Assembly: GCA_000174895.1 (NCBI GenBank)
Contig: ACOK01000108.1
Span: forward strand, 1 to 64,000
Length of the DNA: 64,000 nucleotides
Reading direction: 5' to 3'
From: Ruminococcus flavefaciens FD-1
GTDB taxonomy: Bacteria > Bacillota > Clostridia > Oscillospirales > Ruminococcaceae
This document shows, one piece after another, positions 18,218-27,294 of the stretch; position 1 is the first letter of the stretch; each line of letters starts with the position of its first letter. The notes under the pieces were generated by a model. The model was not told the origin of the DNA and did not search any database. It saw only the letters and a program-made list of their open reading frames with translations. A program made the translations under genes and the position numbers.

Positions 18218-18425
18218 ATCAACTCTTTTTCATCCACATCAGTGAAGGTACGAAATATAGAAGAACACCTCCACAGGAATAACAACGCAGAGTATCAGCA
18301 GAAGCGCCGAGAAGCACACATTCGAGATAGGCTATTATTAAGGCTATGATGTCCTCTGCACAGCAGCAGCGACACCACGGCGATGGCAATAAGAATTATC
18401 ACCGGTGAGCAGTGTGAAGAAATAT
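18218..18425 (-). pseudogene. Possible remnant of a multi-helix membrane protein
   Basis: Between the hairpin and the MITE no intact gene is present. On the minus strand short hydrophobic stretches occur in shifting frames: VIILIAIAVVSLLLC, then DIIALIIAYLECVLLG, then LLLILCVVIPVEVFFYI followed by a stop. This pattern suggests a decayed membrane-protein gene with at least two frameshifts, cut off by the MITE at 18426. It could instead be chance hydrophobicity. Confidence 0.35.
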
Positions 18426-18601
18426 AAGGCAACACCGCACAAAGCTTGTGCTGAAGATGCTGTGACAGATTTTTCGTCAGATTGTATAGAAATTCCGCAG
18501 GCATACTATCGTATGTCAAGGGATTTCTGTGCAAGATGACGGAAAATATGTCCGCAGATTCAGTGCAAAGCCGTCAGGTGGGCTTTGTGCGGTGTTGCCT
18601 T
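18426..18601. mobile_element. MITE-like palindromic element
   Basis: The termini are a perfect 20-bp inverted repeat, AAGGCAACACCGCACAAAGC and its complement. The interior is also largely self-complementary (the arms around 18468-18510 and 18512-18552), so the whole 176 bp can fold into one long hairpin. There is no coding capacity. Non-coding size, perfect ends and a related copy at 4510-4557 fit a non-autonomous MITE. A clear target duplication could not be assigned in the AT-rich flanks. Confidence 0.8.
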
Positions 18602-18625
18602 AAATAAGGAAAAGAGGCCTATACT

Positions 18626-19126
18626 ATGGAATACAATGAACGAACATATGAACTTGCGGAGCGATTCTGCGAGAAAATCAACGAGTACATTTCAACTCCA
18701 TTCCACATTTATCCTCAGGATGATAATAATGCGGCACTGATCAGATCATGGGTGGATCAGGCAGAAACAGATGAAGATACTGCGCTGCTTTATCTGAAAT
18801 ATCATGACACTTCATCAGGCGGATCAGATGTGGAAAACTATGCAGCGGAGGTGAGATTTACAGAAACTCTACCCGATGAATATACAGTTTCAGTCCGTGT
18901 ACTCTGGCACGGCGAGGCGGCAAAAGCTGATCTCAGTTTTTCTCACGGTGATGTTTCATATATCAGCGATTTTGAATCAGAGGAGGACAAAGCAAGCCGC
19001 TGCTGTATGCCTAACGATGTGTATTGCAGCAATAATCTGGCAGATGAACAGAATAACGCAATAAACAGCCTTATGGAGACCATACGCATCTGCCTTGAAA
19101 ATATAATTGCTGACGAGGAGTACTGA
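18626..19126 (+). CDS. Hypothetical protein
   Basis: A 166-residue acidic soluble protein that I do not recognise. It starts with MEYNERTYELAERFCEKINEY after an AAGAGG site and lies 24 bases beyond the MITE, so any promoter must lie in or before the element. It stops 3 bases before the PHP gene, implying a two-gene operon. The layout alternates helices at both ends with a central beta-rich part (YTVSVRVLWHG). Confidence 0.6.
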   Translation: MEYNERTYELAERFCEKINEYISTPFHIYPQDDNNAALIRSWVDQAETDEDTALLYLKYHDTSSGGSDVENYAAEVRFTETLPDEYTVSVRVLWHGEAAKADLSFSHGDVSYISDFESEEDKASRCCMPNDVYCSNNLADEQNNAINSLMETIRICLENIIADEEY

Positions 19127-19129
19127 TCT

Positions 19130-19867
19130 ATGGAGATCTTTCATGTTCACACCTATCGCTGCGGCCATGCTGAAAATGTTCCCGATGAGGAATATGTTAA
19201 GAAAGCTGTCAGTCTTGGCGCAGACGAGATCTGGTTCACTGACCATGCACCTTTCCCGGGTGATCCTTTCGGTTCGAGAATGAATTACGCTCAGCTTGAC
19301 GAATACCTCAGCACTCTGTTTTCACTGAAACAAAAATACACGGAGATCCGTATTCACATCGGACTTGAGGCGGAGTATTTTCCCGGTTTTGACAAATCGG
19401 GATACTACGATTATCTGCGTTCCCTTGATAAACCGGAGATACTGCTTCTCGGTCAGCATATGGCTGAAATGCCGGGTACTCCTCATGCCTATTCATTTTC
19501 GGAAAGCCGTGAATACCTGGATGAAAATGAGTACAGGCTGCTTGGAAATGCGATACTGCAAGGGATAAGATCAGGGCATTTTTACGCCGTCGCCCATCCT
19601 GACCGCATTTTCCGCAGATGCAATGAATGGACCGAAGATATGGAAAATATATCCATAAAGATCATTCAGGCAGCCGCTGATGCCGGTATGCCGCTGGAAA
19701 TGAACCTTTCATCCGTCGAATCACCTGAGCTTTACAGAAAAGAGTTCTGGCGTCTTGTGCCTGAAAATGCAAAACGCATCACCGGCTTCGACGCCCACTC
19801 AGTTGATCAGATGGAATACAGATTTAATGAAGCAGCTGTCAGGCTCAGAGAATTCAGACCGTTCTGA
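19130..19867 (+). CDS. PHP-domain phosphoesterase (histidinol-phosphatase-like)
   Basis: A 245-residue PHP protein. Metal-binding motifs are in order: FHVHTYRCGH at residues 4-13, WFTDHAPF, GLEAEYFP, LLGQHM, AVAHPDRIF, LEMNLSS and GFDAHSVDQM. The set is complete for a trinuclear metal site. Histidinol-phosphatase is the commonest role for this size, but no other his genes are nearby, so the substrate is open. It follows the 18626 gene with a 3-base gap. Confidence 0.85.
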   Translation: MEIFHVHTYRCGHAENVPDEEYVKKAVSLGADEIWFTDHAPFPGDPFGSRMNYAQLDEYLSTLFSLKQKYTEIRIHIGLEAEYFPGFDKSGYYDYLRSLDKPEILLLGQHMAEMPGTPHAYSFSESREYLDENEYRLLGNAILQGIRSGHFYAVAHPDRIFRRCNEWTEDMENISIKIIQAAADAGMPLEMNLSSVESPELYRKEFWRLVPENAKRITGFDAHSVDQMEYRFNEAAVRLREFRPF

Positions 19868-19923
19868 TATACATATAGGCACTCAGATAAAACTGCATTT
19901 GCCATCTATCATAGCGGATACGA

Positions 19924-20340
19924 TCATTTCTTGGCGAGCTTTTCGTAGTTCCAGTCAGGATAAAGCATATGGCTGTCATCGGGTTTGCCTGCATAAATAC
20001 GATAGCTGTTGTTATGCGGCAGAACACCGATAAAGATCGAATCACCGTCTGACAGCTTCCACTGAAAATCCTCCCCCAGGTCTGTGCGCATCTTCTTGAA
20101 GAACTCATCATCCTTCTGATACATAAGTCCCAGTTCATAGATATTCCACTGTCCGCTGACTCCGCCCTTTGAAAGCATGGAAGAACTTTTCAGCGAATCC
20201 ATCTCCTTATGGACAGCTTCAATGATCTCATAATCAGACGCAGTTTTGTCCACAGCCGGCGATTTGTCTTTGAAAAGCGAAATACCGCAGATAATCAGAA
20301 CCACAGCAGCAATAGCCAGACAAATTTTTTTCAGATCCAT
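19924..20340 (-). CDS. Hypothetical membrane-anchored protein
   Basis: A 138-residue protein with one N-terminal membrane helix (KICLAIAAVVLIICGISLF) and a soluble outer domain containing FQWKLSDGDSIFIGVLP. A good ribosome site, GGGAGG, precedes the ATG at 20340. It is convergent with the PHP gene. The family was not recognised. Confidence 0.7.
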   Translation of the reverse strand: MDLKKICLAIAAVVLIICGISLFKDKSPAVDKTASDYEIIEAVHKEMDSLKSSSMLSKGGVSGQWNIYELGLMYQKDDEFFKKMRTDLGEDFQWKLSDGDSIFIGVLPHNNSYRIYAGKPDDSHMLYPDWNYEKLAKK

Positions 20341-20511
20341 ATAAACACCTCCCTTTTTTATTTTTTTGCCAATAATATGTAATTATAGCATAGCAGAACG
20401 GATTTTTCAATAGCCGGCTGTAATTTCCTTCACTTGTGACGAAATTATTATGCAATATGACGGTATCGTAACAGATGGGTACTAATTATTTCAAACTCTA
20501 CGGAGCGTGGA

Positions 20512-20540
20512 TTGACGAAAGCCGATGCATGGGATATAAT
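20512..20540 (+). promoter_or_regulatory. Sigma-A promoter of the XRE regulator
   Basis: TTGACG at 20512-20517 and TATAAT at 20535-20540 with a 17-bp spacer. It overlaps the upstream part of the longest frame of the regulator and so supports the downstream start at 20578. Confidence 0.8.
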
Positions 20541-20577
20541 AAAGACACAGAGCAAAAATCATAAAGAGGTGATGAAT

Positions 20578-21183
20578 ATGGATCAGGTCAAAACAGGTCA
20601 GCTTATCAAACGTTTGCGGACTGAACTGGGCATGACTCAGAAACAGCTTGCAGAAAGAATCAATGTCAGCGATAAAGCAGTGTCAAAATGGGAACGTGGA
20701 AACGGCTGCCCGGATGTGTCACTTCTGTCAGCACTTGCAGATGTTTTCGGTACAGATATCAGAGTACTGCTGTCAGGTGAGATCGATAAAAATGAAAGTG
20801 AGAAAGGCAACATGAAAAATCTTAAATTCTATGTATGCAAAGACTGCGGAAATATAATAACATCCACCTCCGAGGCTTCTGTCACCTGCTGCGGAAATCA
20901 TCTTTCCGCCCCCAAGCCCCGAAAAGCTGATGAATCTCAGCAGCTGAAAGTCACGGATATCGGCGGTGAATGGTATATAACCTCAGACCACGAAATGACG
21001 AAGGAACACTTTATTTCATTCGCTGCCTTCGTCTCAGACAGCAGCGTTATGATGTTCAGACAGTATCCGGAATGGAGCATAAACATAAATCTGCCAATAT
21101 ACCGCTCAGGAAGGCTGGTATGGTACTGCAATAAATGCGGAATGCTTTATCAGGACATCAGACCAACAAGAAAAAATCAATAA
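20578..21183 (+). CDS. XRE-family regulator with C-terminal zinc-ribbon-like region
   Basis: A 201-residue protein. The N-terminal Cro/CI helix-turn-helix is clear (IKRLRTELGMTQKQLAERINVSDKAVSKWERG). The C-terminal part is cysteine rich (FYVCKDCGNI, VTCCGNH, WYCNKCGML) and resembles desulfoferrodoxin-like or helper zinc domains found on some Clostridial XRE proteins. ATG 20578 follows AGAGGTG. It lies directly upstream of the ABC module and may control it. Confidence 0.85.
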   Translation: MDQVKTGQLIKRLRTELGMTQKQLAERINVSDKAVSKWERGNGCPDVSLLSALADVFGTDIRVLLSGEIDKNESEKGNMKNLKFYVCKDCGNIITSTSEASVTCCGNHLSAPKPRKADESQQLKVTDIGGEWYITSDHEMTKEHFISFAAFVSDSSVMMFRQYPEWSININLPIYRSGRLVWYCNKCGMLYQDIRPTRKNQ

Positions 21184-21197
21184 TGATATCATTCAAT

Positions 21198-21232
21198 AAG
21201 GCTGTGTAACATCATCAGTTATGCAGCCTTTT
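21198..21232 (+). terminator. Rho-independent terminator
   Basis: AAGGCTG...CAGCCTT stem with inner GTAAC/GTTAT pairing and a trailing T-run, ending the XRE gene. Confidence 0.75.
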
Positions 21233-21265
21233 GCTTTTGATATGAGCAACAGAATATGACAAAAC

Positions 21266-21314
21266 TGTAAGATTCAGATAAAGAAATTGTAAGATATTTA
21301 TGGTATTATATAAT
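21266..21314 (+). promoter_or_regulatory. Promoter of the ABC module with tandem regulator boxes
   Basis: TATAAT at 21309-21314 with TTGTAA at 21287 (16-bp spacer). Two direct TGTAAGAT repeats start at 21266 and 21288, 22 bp apart or two helical turns, as expected for an OmpR-family dimer pair. The downstream regulator at 25484 is the obvious candidate to bind. Confidence 0.55.
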
Positions 21315-21336
21315 CAAAAGAACGGGAGGTATCGTT

Positions 21337-22052
21337 ATGGAATTATTAAAAGTTCGAAGAGCTCTTGCAAGGGTTTACGGGCAAACCGTTTAAATGAAGT
21401 CAGAGCAGTGGACGGTGTGTCATTCAGCGTACCAAGGGGACAGATGGTAGCTATCGTCGGGGCGAGCGGTTCGGGAAAATCCACGCTCCTTCACATGATC
21501 GGTGCGGTCGACCGCCCCACTTCGGGAAAGATATATCTTGACGGTCAGGACATTTTTCAGCAGAACAACAGGGAGCTCGCCATCTTCCGCAGGCGGCAGG
21601 TAGGACTTATATATCAGTTCTACAATCTGATACCTGTTCTTACTGCGGAGGAAAATATCACTCTCCCCATGATGATGGACGGCAGAAAGCCCGATAAGGA
21701 GCATCTCGAAAAAATCATTGATATGCTGGGGCTGAAAGAGCGAAGAGATCATCTACCGTCGCAGATGTCCGGCGGTCAGCAGCAGAGAGTTTCTATCGGC
21801 AGAGCGCTTTTCACTTCGCCTCAGGTGATTCTCGCAGATGAACCCACAGGCAATCTTGACAGCAAAAACAGTGCCGAGATAATGGAGCTTTTCCGCCGCT
21901 CAAACCGTGAACTGAAACAAACAATACTGATCATCACTCACGATGAAAATATCGCCGAACAGTGCGACAGGATAATCGTACTCAGCGACGGCAGGATAAT
22001 TTCCGATGAAACCAATGCTTCACTGAAGGAGGACGGCGGCAATGAGATTTGA
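21337..22052 (+). CDS. ABC transporter ATPase (MacB/BceA type), frameshifted near the start
   Basis: Motifs are complete: Walker A GASGSGKSTLL, Q-loop, signature SGGQQQRVSIGRALF, Walker B VILADEPTGNLDS and H-loop ITHDENIA. It energises the permease at 22042, overlapping it by 11 bases. The only start with a ribosome site (GGGAGG) is ATG 21337, which reads MELLKVRRALARVYG and then hits a stop. The conserved frame resumes as ANRLNEVRAVDGVSF after a -1 shift at GGG 21379-21381, as if one base were missing. An ATG at 21300 in the conserved frame lies upstream of the predicted transcript start. Either a real mutation or a sequence error is possible. Confidence 0.85.
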
Positions 22053-25000
22053 GAGACTGCTTGCAGGTCGATATATCAGGTCACAGAAACGGCAATCTGC
22101 ATTCACTGTTATCAGTATTATTGTGGCTGTGGCAATAATAACAATGGTATTCGTTTTATACGGCGTTTTCATCAACAACTACAAAAATATTACTTACAGC
22201 TCAGCCCCTTACCATCTCTTGGTAAGCGGAATTACAGAAGAACAGGCTGAAGCAATACATGATGATCCTCATGTCGAAAGGCTGATCCTTAACGTTATGC
22301 AAGATGATAAGGTAGCTGCTTCGGTAATGTTCAAAGACGATATCGGCGACAGAGAAGGCTGGCTTCAGAATCTCGCCATAAAAAACGGGTTTGAAAAAAT
22401 TATCCAGGACAAAAAATATGAGTGGAACGATAAGCTGATGATGCTCGATTCCATCGGTGACAATGCTCATCTTGCAAAGTTGAGGATATTCTGCATTTTC
22501 TTTATATTCGCCATTTTCATGGCATTTGCACTGAGACTTGTGATAGACACCGCATTTGAGATCTCATCTAAAGACAGGGAGCGTCAGTACGGAGTTCTCC
22601 AGTCCATAGGTGCAACTCCCGAACAGGTAGTGACAATAATCACATATGAAGGGCTGAAACTTTGTCTCACAGCTATCCCCTTCGGACTTGCCTGCGGTAT
22701 CGTTTTCGCCTATGCGATGTATCATCTGATACTGAATGCAGGTCTTGCCAATATTTTTCAGGGTATGGCAAATACAATAACAGCTCTCCCCTTTACTGTT
22801 GAACCGCTCATGCTTCTTGTTGCGGCTGTTGTGGGCATGGTATGGGTATTTCTTTCGGCTTACGGAGTGGGAATGAGAGTTATCCGCAAAACTCCAATGG
22901 AGGCTATAACCGCACGTGAAAACAACGTTAAAAAGGTAAAGCTTCACACTCTGTCGGGACTGATTTTCGGCGTATCGGGAAGTATCGCTTCACGTAATGC
23001 AAGGAGGCAGAAGAAACGCTTTGTCATCACTGTTCTGACGCTGACCGTTTCGATCACACTGTTTGCGCTGTTCTCAACTCTTACAGTATCAGTCGAACAC
23101 AGCATAACGAATTTCATCAACTTCAATCTGATGGAAAGCGATTTTTCAGCGGATCTTATCAGTCACAATTACAAAGGCACTTCATACGAAGATAGCTTAA
23201 AAGAGATCGCCGAAAGCGGATTATTCAAAGATATAGGAATAATCGTATCGAAAGATGTGTATGTTTCCGATTCGTCGCAGACTTTTTATGCTGATTACGT
23301 AAATAAAGAGTATTATGAGCGGTTATTCGGCGATGATCCGGAGGTAAGCTATGAGGAACTCGCAGAAACAGGCGGATATATCCTTAATACTTCAAGTTCA
23401 TATTACAAGGCCATAGAATCCGAAATAAACAATAATTCAGTACAGATAGCCACAAAGTACAGAAATATTGATAAAGACAAGATAACAGAAAACATGAACT
23501 GGATCGATCTCTACAGAGCTTCCGAGGTTGAAAATAAGGAACACACTTTTGATATCATAGGAAAGCTCAAAGGCAAAACAGGCTTAATGGTCAACGGACA
23601 GCTTGTAGGTGCTATCGATACATACAACGCTGTAAAAGATGATTACTACTCCAATTTCGACGTGGACGCAGTCTGCTTTTTATCAGCTGTCAATGAAGGC
23701 GGTTACAATGCTCAGAATTACAAGAAGATCATCGATTTTTTCAACGAGCATATAGATGATGTCGAAATCACCGTAGACGGCTATAAAACGAAGTGGATAA
23801 CTCACAATGTCATTTCAGCCATAAAAACAGGCGTTCTTATACTGAATGTGATGATCGCACTTATGGCACTCATCAACCTTATGAACATAATTTCCACAGG
23901 TATAGCAAACCGCAGAGTCGAATTTGCGTCGCTTCAGTGTGTGGGTATGACAGATAAGCAGCTCAGACGCATGGCTGTCATAGAGTGTCTGCAATTCATA
24001 GCTGCGGCAACATTCATATCGGCTTTAATATGCGCTTTACTTACATTCGGCACAGAAACGATACTTCGCACCCTGCTGCAAAGATCATTCGTAGATGAAA
24101 GCAAAGAGACAAGAAAAATGCTGATGGAACTGATAAAGATAGACCACATAACGCCATTTGTCCGTATCGGTGCTGCTTCCCTTGCGGCATTTGCAGCCGG
24201 ATGTATTACCTCATTCGTTATGCTCAGGATGCAGAATACAGACAGCCTTTCCGACCAGATAAGAGGTACGGATATGAAAACAGATGCGAAGGAGTCTCAC
24301 CTTCTCAGAAACAGCGTCATAGCTGTTGTGGGAGCTTTAGTCCTTATCATTGCAGGGCTTCACACATACAGCGTGATTTCCTACAGAAACGACAGAAAAG
24401 AATACGAAAAAGCAGGCTATCTGAACCTTGTGGAATCAAACGGCTTCAAGATGAACGTCTATCACACAGGCAAAGAAAACGGCAAGCATACCATCGTCGG
24501 ACTTGCGGGTTTTCCAAGCTTTGCATTTCCTGTTGAGACGACAAAGCTCAATGAACTGCTGGGCAAGGAAAATACCATCGTCTACCCTGACCGTGCAGGT
24601 TACGGTTTCAGTGATGATTCGCTGAAAAAGCAGACTCTCAGGCAGGTTGTCGAGGACTACCGAACAGGACTGAAAAATGCCGGATTTGAAGGGCCTTATG
24701 TGCTTATGGGACATTCCTACGGCGGCTATTATGCTATGATGTGGGAGGAGATGTATCCCGAAGAGGTCGAATCGATCATCTTTCTCAGCGGTACGACTAT
24801 CCCAAAAAATGAATACTGGTCCGAAATCAGTATACTTTCCGATTATCCGTCAATTAAAGAAGCAAAAAAGGAAAGACGCAGAATGTTCCTGATTACATGG
24901 CTGGGACTTAACAGACTTTTCCCTCACGAAGAAACAGACGAGGTCTCTCCGGGAGCAGCAATTATCTCAGAAGAGGAGAAAGCCCTTATAGAGTGCTGCG

Positions 25001-25404
25001 ATAAACGTTCGGTAACTGCTGCGGTATCGTCCGAATATCTGAATATGGATAATGCGGAACGTGAGATCATGACAACTGTGAAACCAACCGATACACCCAA
25101 AATATACTTTTCCAACGTTCCGACCTGCGTGGAGGATCTCATTGAGTTTCATAATTTCGTAATAGCAGATTACAAAGCAGAAGGCAAGAAACCGGCATTT
25201 GATCCAGAAACCGCTGCAAAAACAGAATGGAAAAAAAAGGAATGGTATTATAAGAGATTATCTGATGATGACAGTTATTTTGCTGACTGCGTCGGCAATT
25301 GCAGAATTGTAAACATAGGCGGAGATCACGGTTTCTTCTATTTACAGAAACCGCAGCAGGTCGCAGATCATATACTTGACTTCCTTGCCGAAACAGAAGA
25401 ATGA
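22042..25404 (+). CDS. FtsX-family ABC permease fused to an extracytoplasmic alpha/beta hydrolase
   Basis: A 1120-residue fusion. Residues 1-740 are a permease with two FtsX domains: the first helix near 20-45, cytoplasmic-loop signature KDRERQYGVLQSIGATPEQV, a large outer loop at about 350-590, and the second FtsX domain with NRRVEFASLQCVGMTDKQL. An added transmembrane helix (SVIAVVGALVLIIAGLHTYSV) leads to an alpha/beta hydrolase with PDRAGYGFSDD, nucleophile MGHSYGGYY (Ser near 889) and a likely catalytic His in GGDHGFFYL. Topology puts the enzyme outside the cell. The hydrolase half is paralogous to the free enzyme at 13495-14547. Confidence 0.9.
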   Translation: MRFERLLAGRYIRSQKRQSAFTVISIIVAVAIITMVFVLYGVFINNYKNITYSSAPYHLLVSGITEEQAEAIHDDPHVERLILNVMQDDKVAASVMFKDDIGDREGWLQNLAIKNGFEKIIQDKKYEWNDKLMMLDSIGDNAHLAKLRIFCIFFIFAIFMAFALRLVIDTAFEISSKDRERQYGVLQSIGATPEQVVTIITYEGLKLCLTAIPFGLACGIVFAYAMYHLILNAGLANIFQGMANTITALPFTVEPLMLLVAAVVGMVWVFLSAYGVGMRVIRKTPMEAITARENNVKKVKLHTLSGLIFGVSGSIASRNARRQKKRFVITVLTLTVSITLFALFSTLTVSVEHSITNFINFNLMESDFSADLISHNYKGTSYEDSLKEIAESGLFKDIGIIVSKDVYVSDSSQTFYADYVNKEYYERLFGDDPEVSYEELAETGGYILNTSSSYYKAIESEINNNSVQIATKYRNIDKDKITENMNWIDLYRASEVENKEHTFDIIGKLKGKTGLMVNGQLVGAIDTYNAVKDDYYSNFDVDAVCFLSAVNEGGYNAQNYKKIIDFFNEHIDDVEITVDGYKTKWITHNVISAIKTGVLILNVMIALMALINLMNIISTGIANRRVEFASLQCVGMTDKQLRRMAVIECLQFIAAATFISALICALLTFGTETILRTLLQRSFVDESKETRKMLMELIKIDHITPFVRIGAASLAAFAAGCITSFVMLRMQNTDSLSDQIRGTDMKTDAKESHLLRNSVIAVVGALVLIIAGLHTYSVISYRNDRKEYEKAGYLNLVESNGFKMNVYHTGKENGKHTIVGLAGFPSFAFPVETTKLNELLGKENTIVYPDRAGYGFSDDSLKKQTLRQVVEDYRTGLKNAGFEGPYVLMGHSYGGYYAMMWEEMYPEEVESIIFLSGTTIPKNEYWSEISILSDYPSIKEAKKERRRMFLITWLGLNRLFPHEETDEVSPGAAIISEEEKALIECCDKRSVTAAVSSEYLNMDNAEREIMTTVKPTDTPKIYFSNVPTCVEDLIEFHNFVIADYKAEGKKPAFDPETAAKTEWKKKEWYYKRLSDDDSYFADCVGNCRIVNIGGDHGFFYLQKPQQVADHILDFLAETEE

Positions 25405-25408
25405 CGCA

Positions 25409-25436
25409 AAGCGGACGGTTTTGATGCCGTCCGCTT
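25409..25436. terminator. Strong hairpin after the permease gene
   Basis: AAGCGGACGG pairs perfectly with CCGTCCGCTT. There is no T-run, and the right arm touches the -35 hexamer of the next gene, so it may be an RNA stabiliser or a partial terminator rather than a full stop. Confidence 0.55.
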
Positions 25437-25463
25437 GCATTCACAAGTGAATCATGCTATAAT
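25435..25463 (+). promoter_or_regulatory. Promoter of the second two-component pair
   Basis: TTGCAT at 25435-25440 and TATAAT at 25458-25463 with a 17-bp spacer. Confidence 0.75.
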
Positions 25464-25483
25464 AAAAAACGGAGGTGATCACA

Positions 25484-26158
25484 GTGCCGAGAATACTGCT
25501 TGTTGAGGACGACGAACAGCTTGCAAAAATACTGACACGTTTTCTGAATTCGGAAGGATATGCAACTGACTATGCAAACGGACAAAGAGACGCTCTGCGC
25601 TTGTTTGAGGAAAATGCTTACGACTGCATACTGCTCGATATTTCGCTGAAAGACGGCAACGGATATTCCGTTTGTGCGGCTGTCAAGAAAAACAGCGATA
25701 CTCCTGTCATTTTCATAACGGCATCAGCAGACGAAGCCTGTACAGTTGCAGGATTCGAGATAGGTGCTGACGACTACATAGGCAAGCCATTCGGCACCCG
25801 TGAACTGCTTGCCCGCATGAAAAACGTCATGCGCCGTGCACAGAAAACATCTCCCCTTATTAATTGCGGAAATGTGACTATAGATCCTATCAAAGGCATC
25901 ATCTATAAAAACGGACATGAACTCTCAATGTCTGCGCTGGAATACAGGATGCTTCTGGTGTTCTTCTCCAATAAAAACCAACTGCTTTCCCGTGACAGGC
26001 TGGCAGAGGAGCTGTGGTCGCTGACAAAGGAATTTGTATCAGATAATACACTGAGCGTCTATATCCGCCGTCTGCGTGAAAAGATAGAGGATGATCCGCA
26101 GGACCCGAAAATCATCATCACCGTAAGAGGTCTTGGATATAAGGCGGTGGATCAATGA
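25484..26158 (+). CDS. OmpR-family response regulator (BceR-like)
   Basis: A 224-residue receiver plus winged helix. Visible are LVEDDEQ, the phospho-acceptor Asp in ILLDISLKDGNG, VIFITASAD and YIGKPFGTREL, then an output domain with MSALEYRMLLVFF and LSVYIRRLREKIEDDP. GTG 25484 is 8 bases from GGAGG; GTG 25475 overlaps that site. It overlaps the kinase gene by 4 bases and follows the ABC genes, the arrangement of a transporter-linked sensing module. Confidence 0.92.
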   Translation: MPRILLVEDDEQLAKILTRFLNSEGYATDYANGQRDALRLFEENAYDCILLDISLKDGNGYSVCAAVKKNSDTPVIFITASADEACTVAGFEIGADDYIGKPFGTRELLARMKNVMRRAQKTSPLINCGNVTIDPIKGIIYKNGHELSMSALEYRMLLVFFSNKNQLLSRDRLAEELWSLTKEFVSDNTLSVYIRRLREKIEDDPQDPKIIITVRGLGYKAVDQ

Positions 26159-27144
26159 GAGATAAAAAACGCCGTCTCATTCACATTCTCATTACGGCAT
26201 CTGCTGCATCTGTCTGCGCATTTTTCAGCATTCCCTGTGCAGTTACAGCAGTAATTCAGTCCGCATTATTCCTGATCTTATATGAGCTGATACTCGCTCA
26301 GCGGCGTGACAAGGCAATGAAGCTTTGCGACGATATCGACCGTATTCTGCGAAGCGACGATATTATCTCGTTCGATGAATACAGCGAGGGAGAGCTCAGT
26401 GTGCTTTCGGCGGAAATACATAAAATGACCACCCGTCTCCGTGAGCAGAACGCTGAACTGAAAAAAGAGAAGAAATTTGCAAAGGAAGCGCTGGAGGATA
26501 TTTCACATCAGCTAAGAACTCCTCTGACCTCGGTAATGATGATACTCGGTCTGATAAACAGCCCGGAACTTACAGAAAATGAGCGCACCGAGTATATACG
26601 TGACCTTTACAAGCTCCTGGCACGTATGAAATGGCTGATCGAGACCATGCTAAGCCTTTCGAGGATAGAAGCAGATGCTGTTAAATTTACCAAGGAAAGA
26701 GTTAACTGCCGCAGACTGATCGGGCAGTCAATTGATACCGTTTCTGTCACAGCAGAGCTTAAAGGTGTGGATATCAGGACGGAAATTACAGGCGATCCGG
26801 AATTTGTCGGTGATCCTCACTATACATCCGAAGCTATCGGGAATCTGCTGAAAAATGCTGTGGAACATACTGCCCAAGGCGGAACTGTAACCATTACGTC
26901 AGTAAGCAGCAATATTTCCACCGAGATCATTATATCTGACACGGGAGAAGGTATACCCGAATCAGAACTTCTCCACATTTTTGAACGTTTTTTCCGCTCA
27001 TCGGAATACAACAAAAACGGATTCGGCATCGGTCTTGCGTTTGCCAGAAAGATCATCACGGCACAGGGCGGCAAACTGAAAGCCTCAAATATCAAACCGC
27101 ACGGTGCGGCATTTACGATCCGTTTCTATCATACCACAATATAG
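26155..27144 (+). CDS. Sensor histidine kinase of the intramembrane-sensing type
   Basis: A 329-residue kinase. Two transmembrane helices at about 7-48 are separated by almost no outer loop, the hallmark of BceS-like intramembrane-sensing kinases that rely on their ABC transporter for input. There is a short coiled-coil linker, then HisKA with His near 116 in DISHQLRTPLTSV, N-box EAIGNLLKNAVEH, G1 SDTGEGIPE and G2 NGFGIGLAFARKI. It is translationally coupled to the regulator. The partner transporter would be the ATPase and fusion permease just upstream. Confidence 0.9.
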   Translation: MRDKKRRLIHILITASAASVCAFFSIPCAVTAVIQSALFLILYELILAQRRDKAMKLCDDIDRILRSDDIISFDEYSEGELSVLSAEIHKMTTRLREQNAELKKEKKFAKEALEDISHQLRTPLTSVMMILGLINSPELTENERTEYIRDLYKLLARMKWLIETMLSLSRIEADAVKFTKERVNCRRLIGQSIDTVSVTAELKGVDIRTEITGDPEFVGDPHYTSEAIGNLLKNAVEHTAQGGTVTITSVSSNISTEIIISDTGEGIPESELLHIFERFFRSSEYNKNGFGIGLAFARKIITAQGGKLKASNIKPHGAAFTIRFYHTTI

Positions 27145-27150
27145 ACAGCT

Positions 27151-27184
27151 AAAGCCTCCGAATCTGAAACTTATCGGGGGCTTT
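27151..27184 (+). terminator. Rho-independent terminator
   Basis: AAAGCCTCCGA pairs with TCGGGGGCTTT, followed by TTCC. It ends the two-component transcript. Confidence 0.7.
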
Positions 27185-27294
27185 CCTATTGCCCTGACAT
27201 AAAAATCTGTAATAATATCATTAGAAATTCCTTTGTTTTTCGCCAACTATTGATACCTTCGGAAAAATCTATAATCAATGCTCATAAATCGGTA

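Noticed and set aside
21300..21336. ATG 21300 as the start of the ABC ATPase
   Set aside because: It lies upstream of the TATAAT at 21309, so it would precede the transcript; the residues it adds do not resemble the family.
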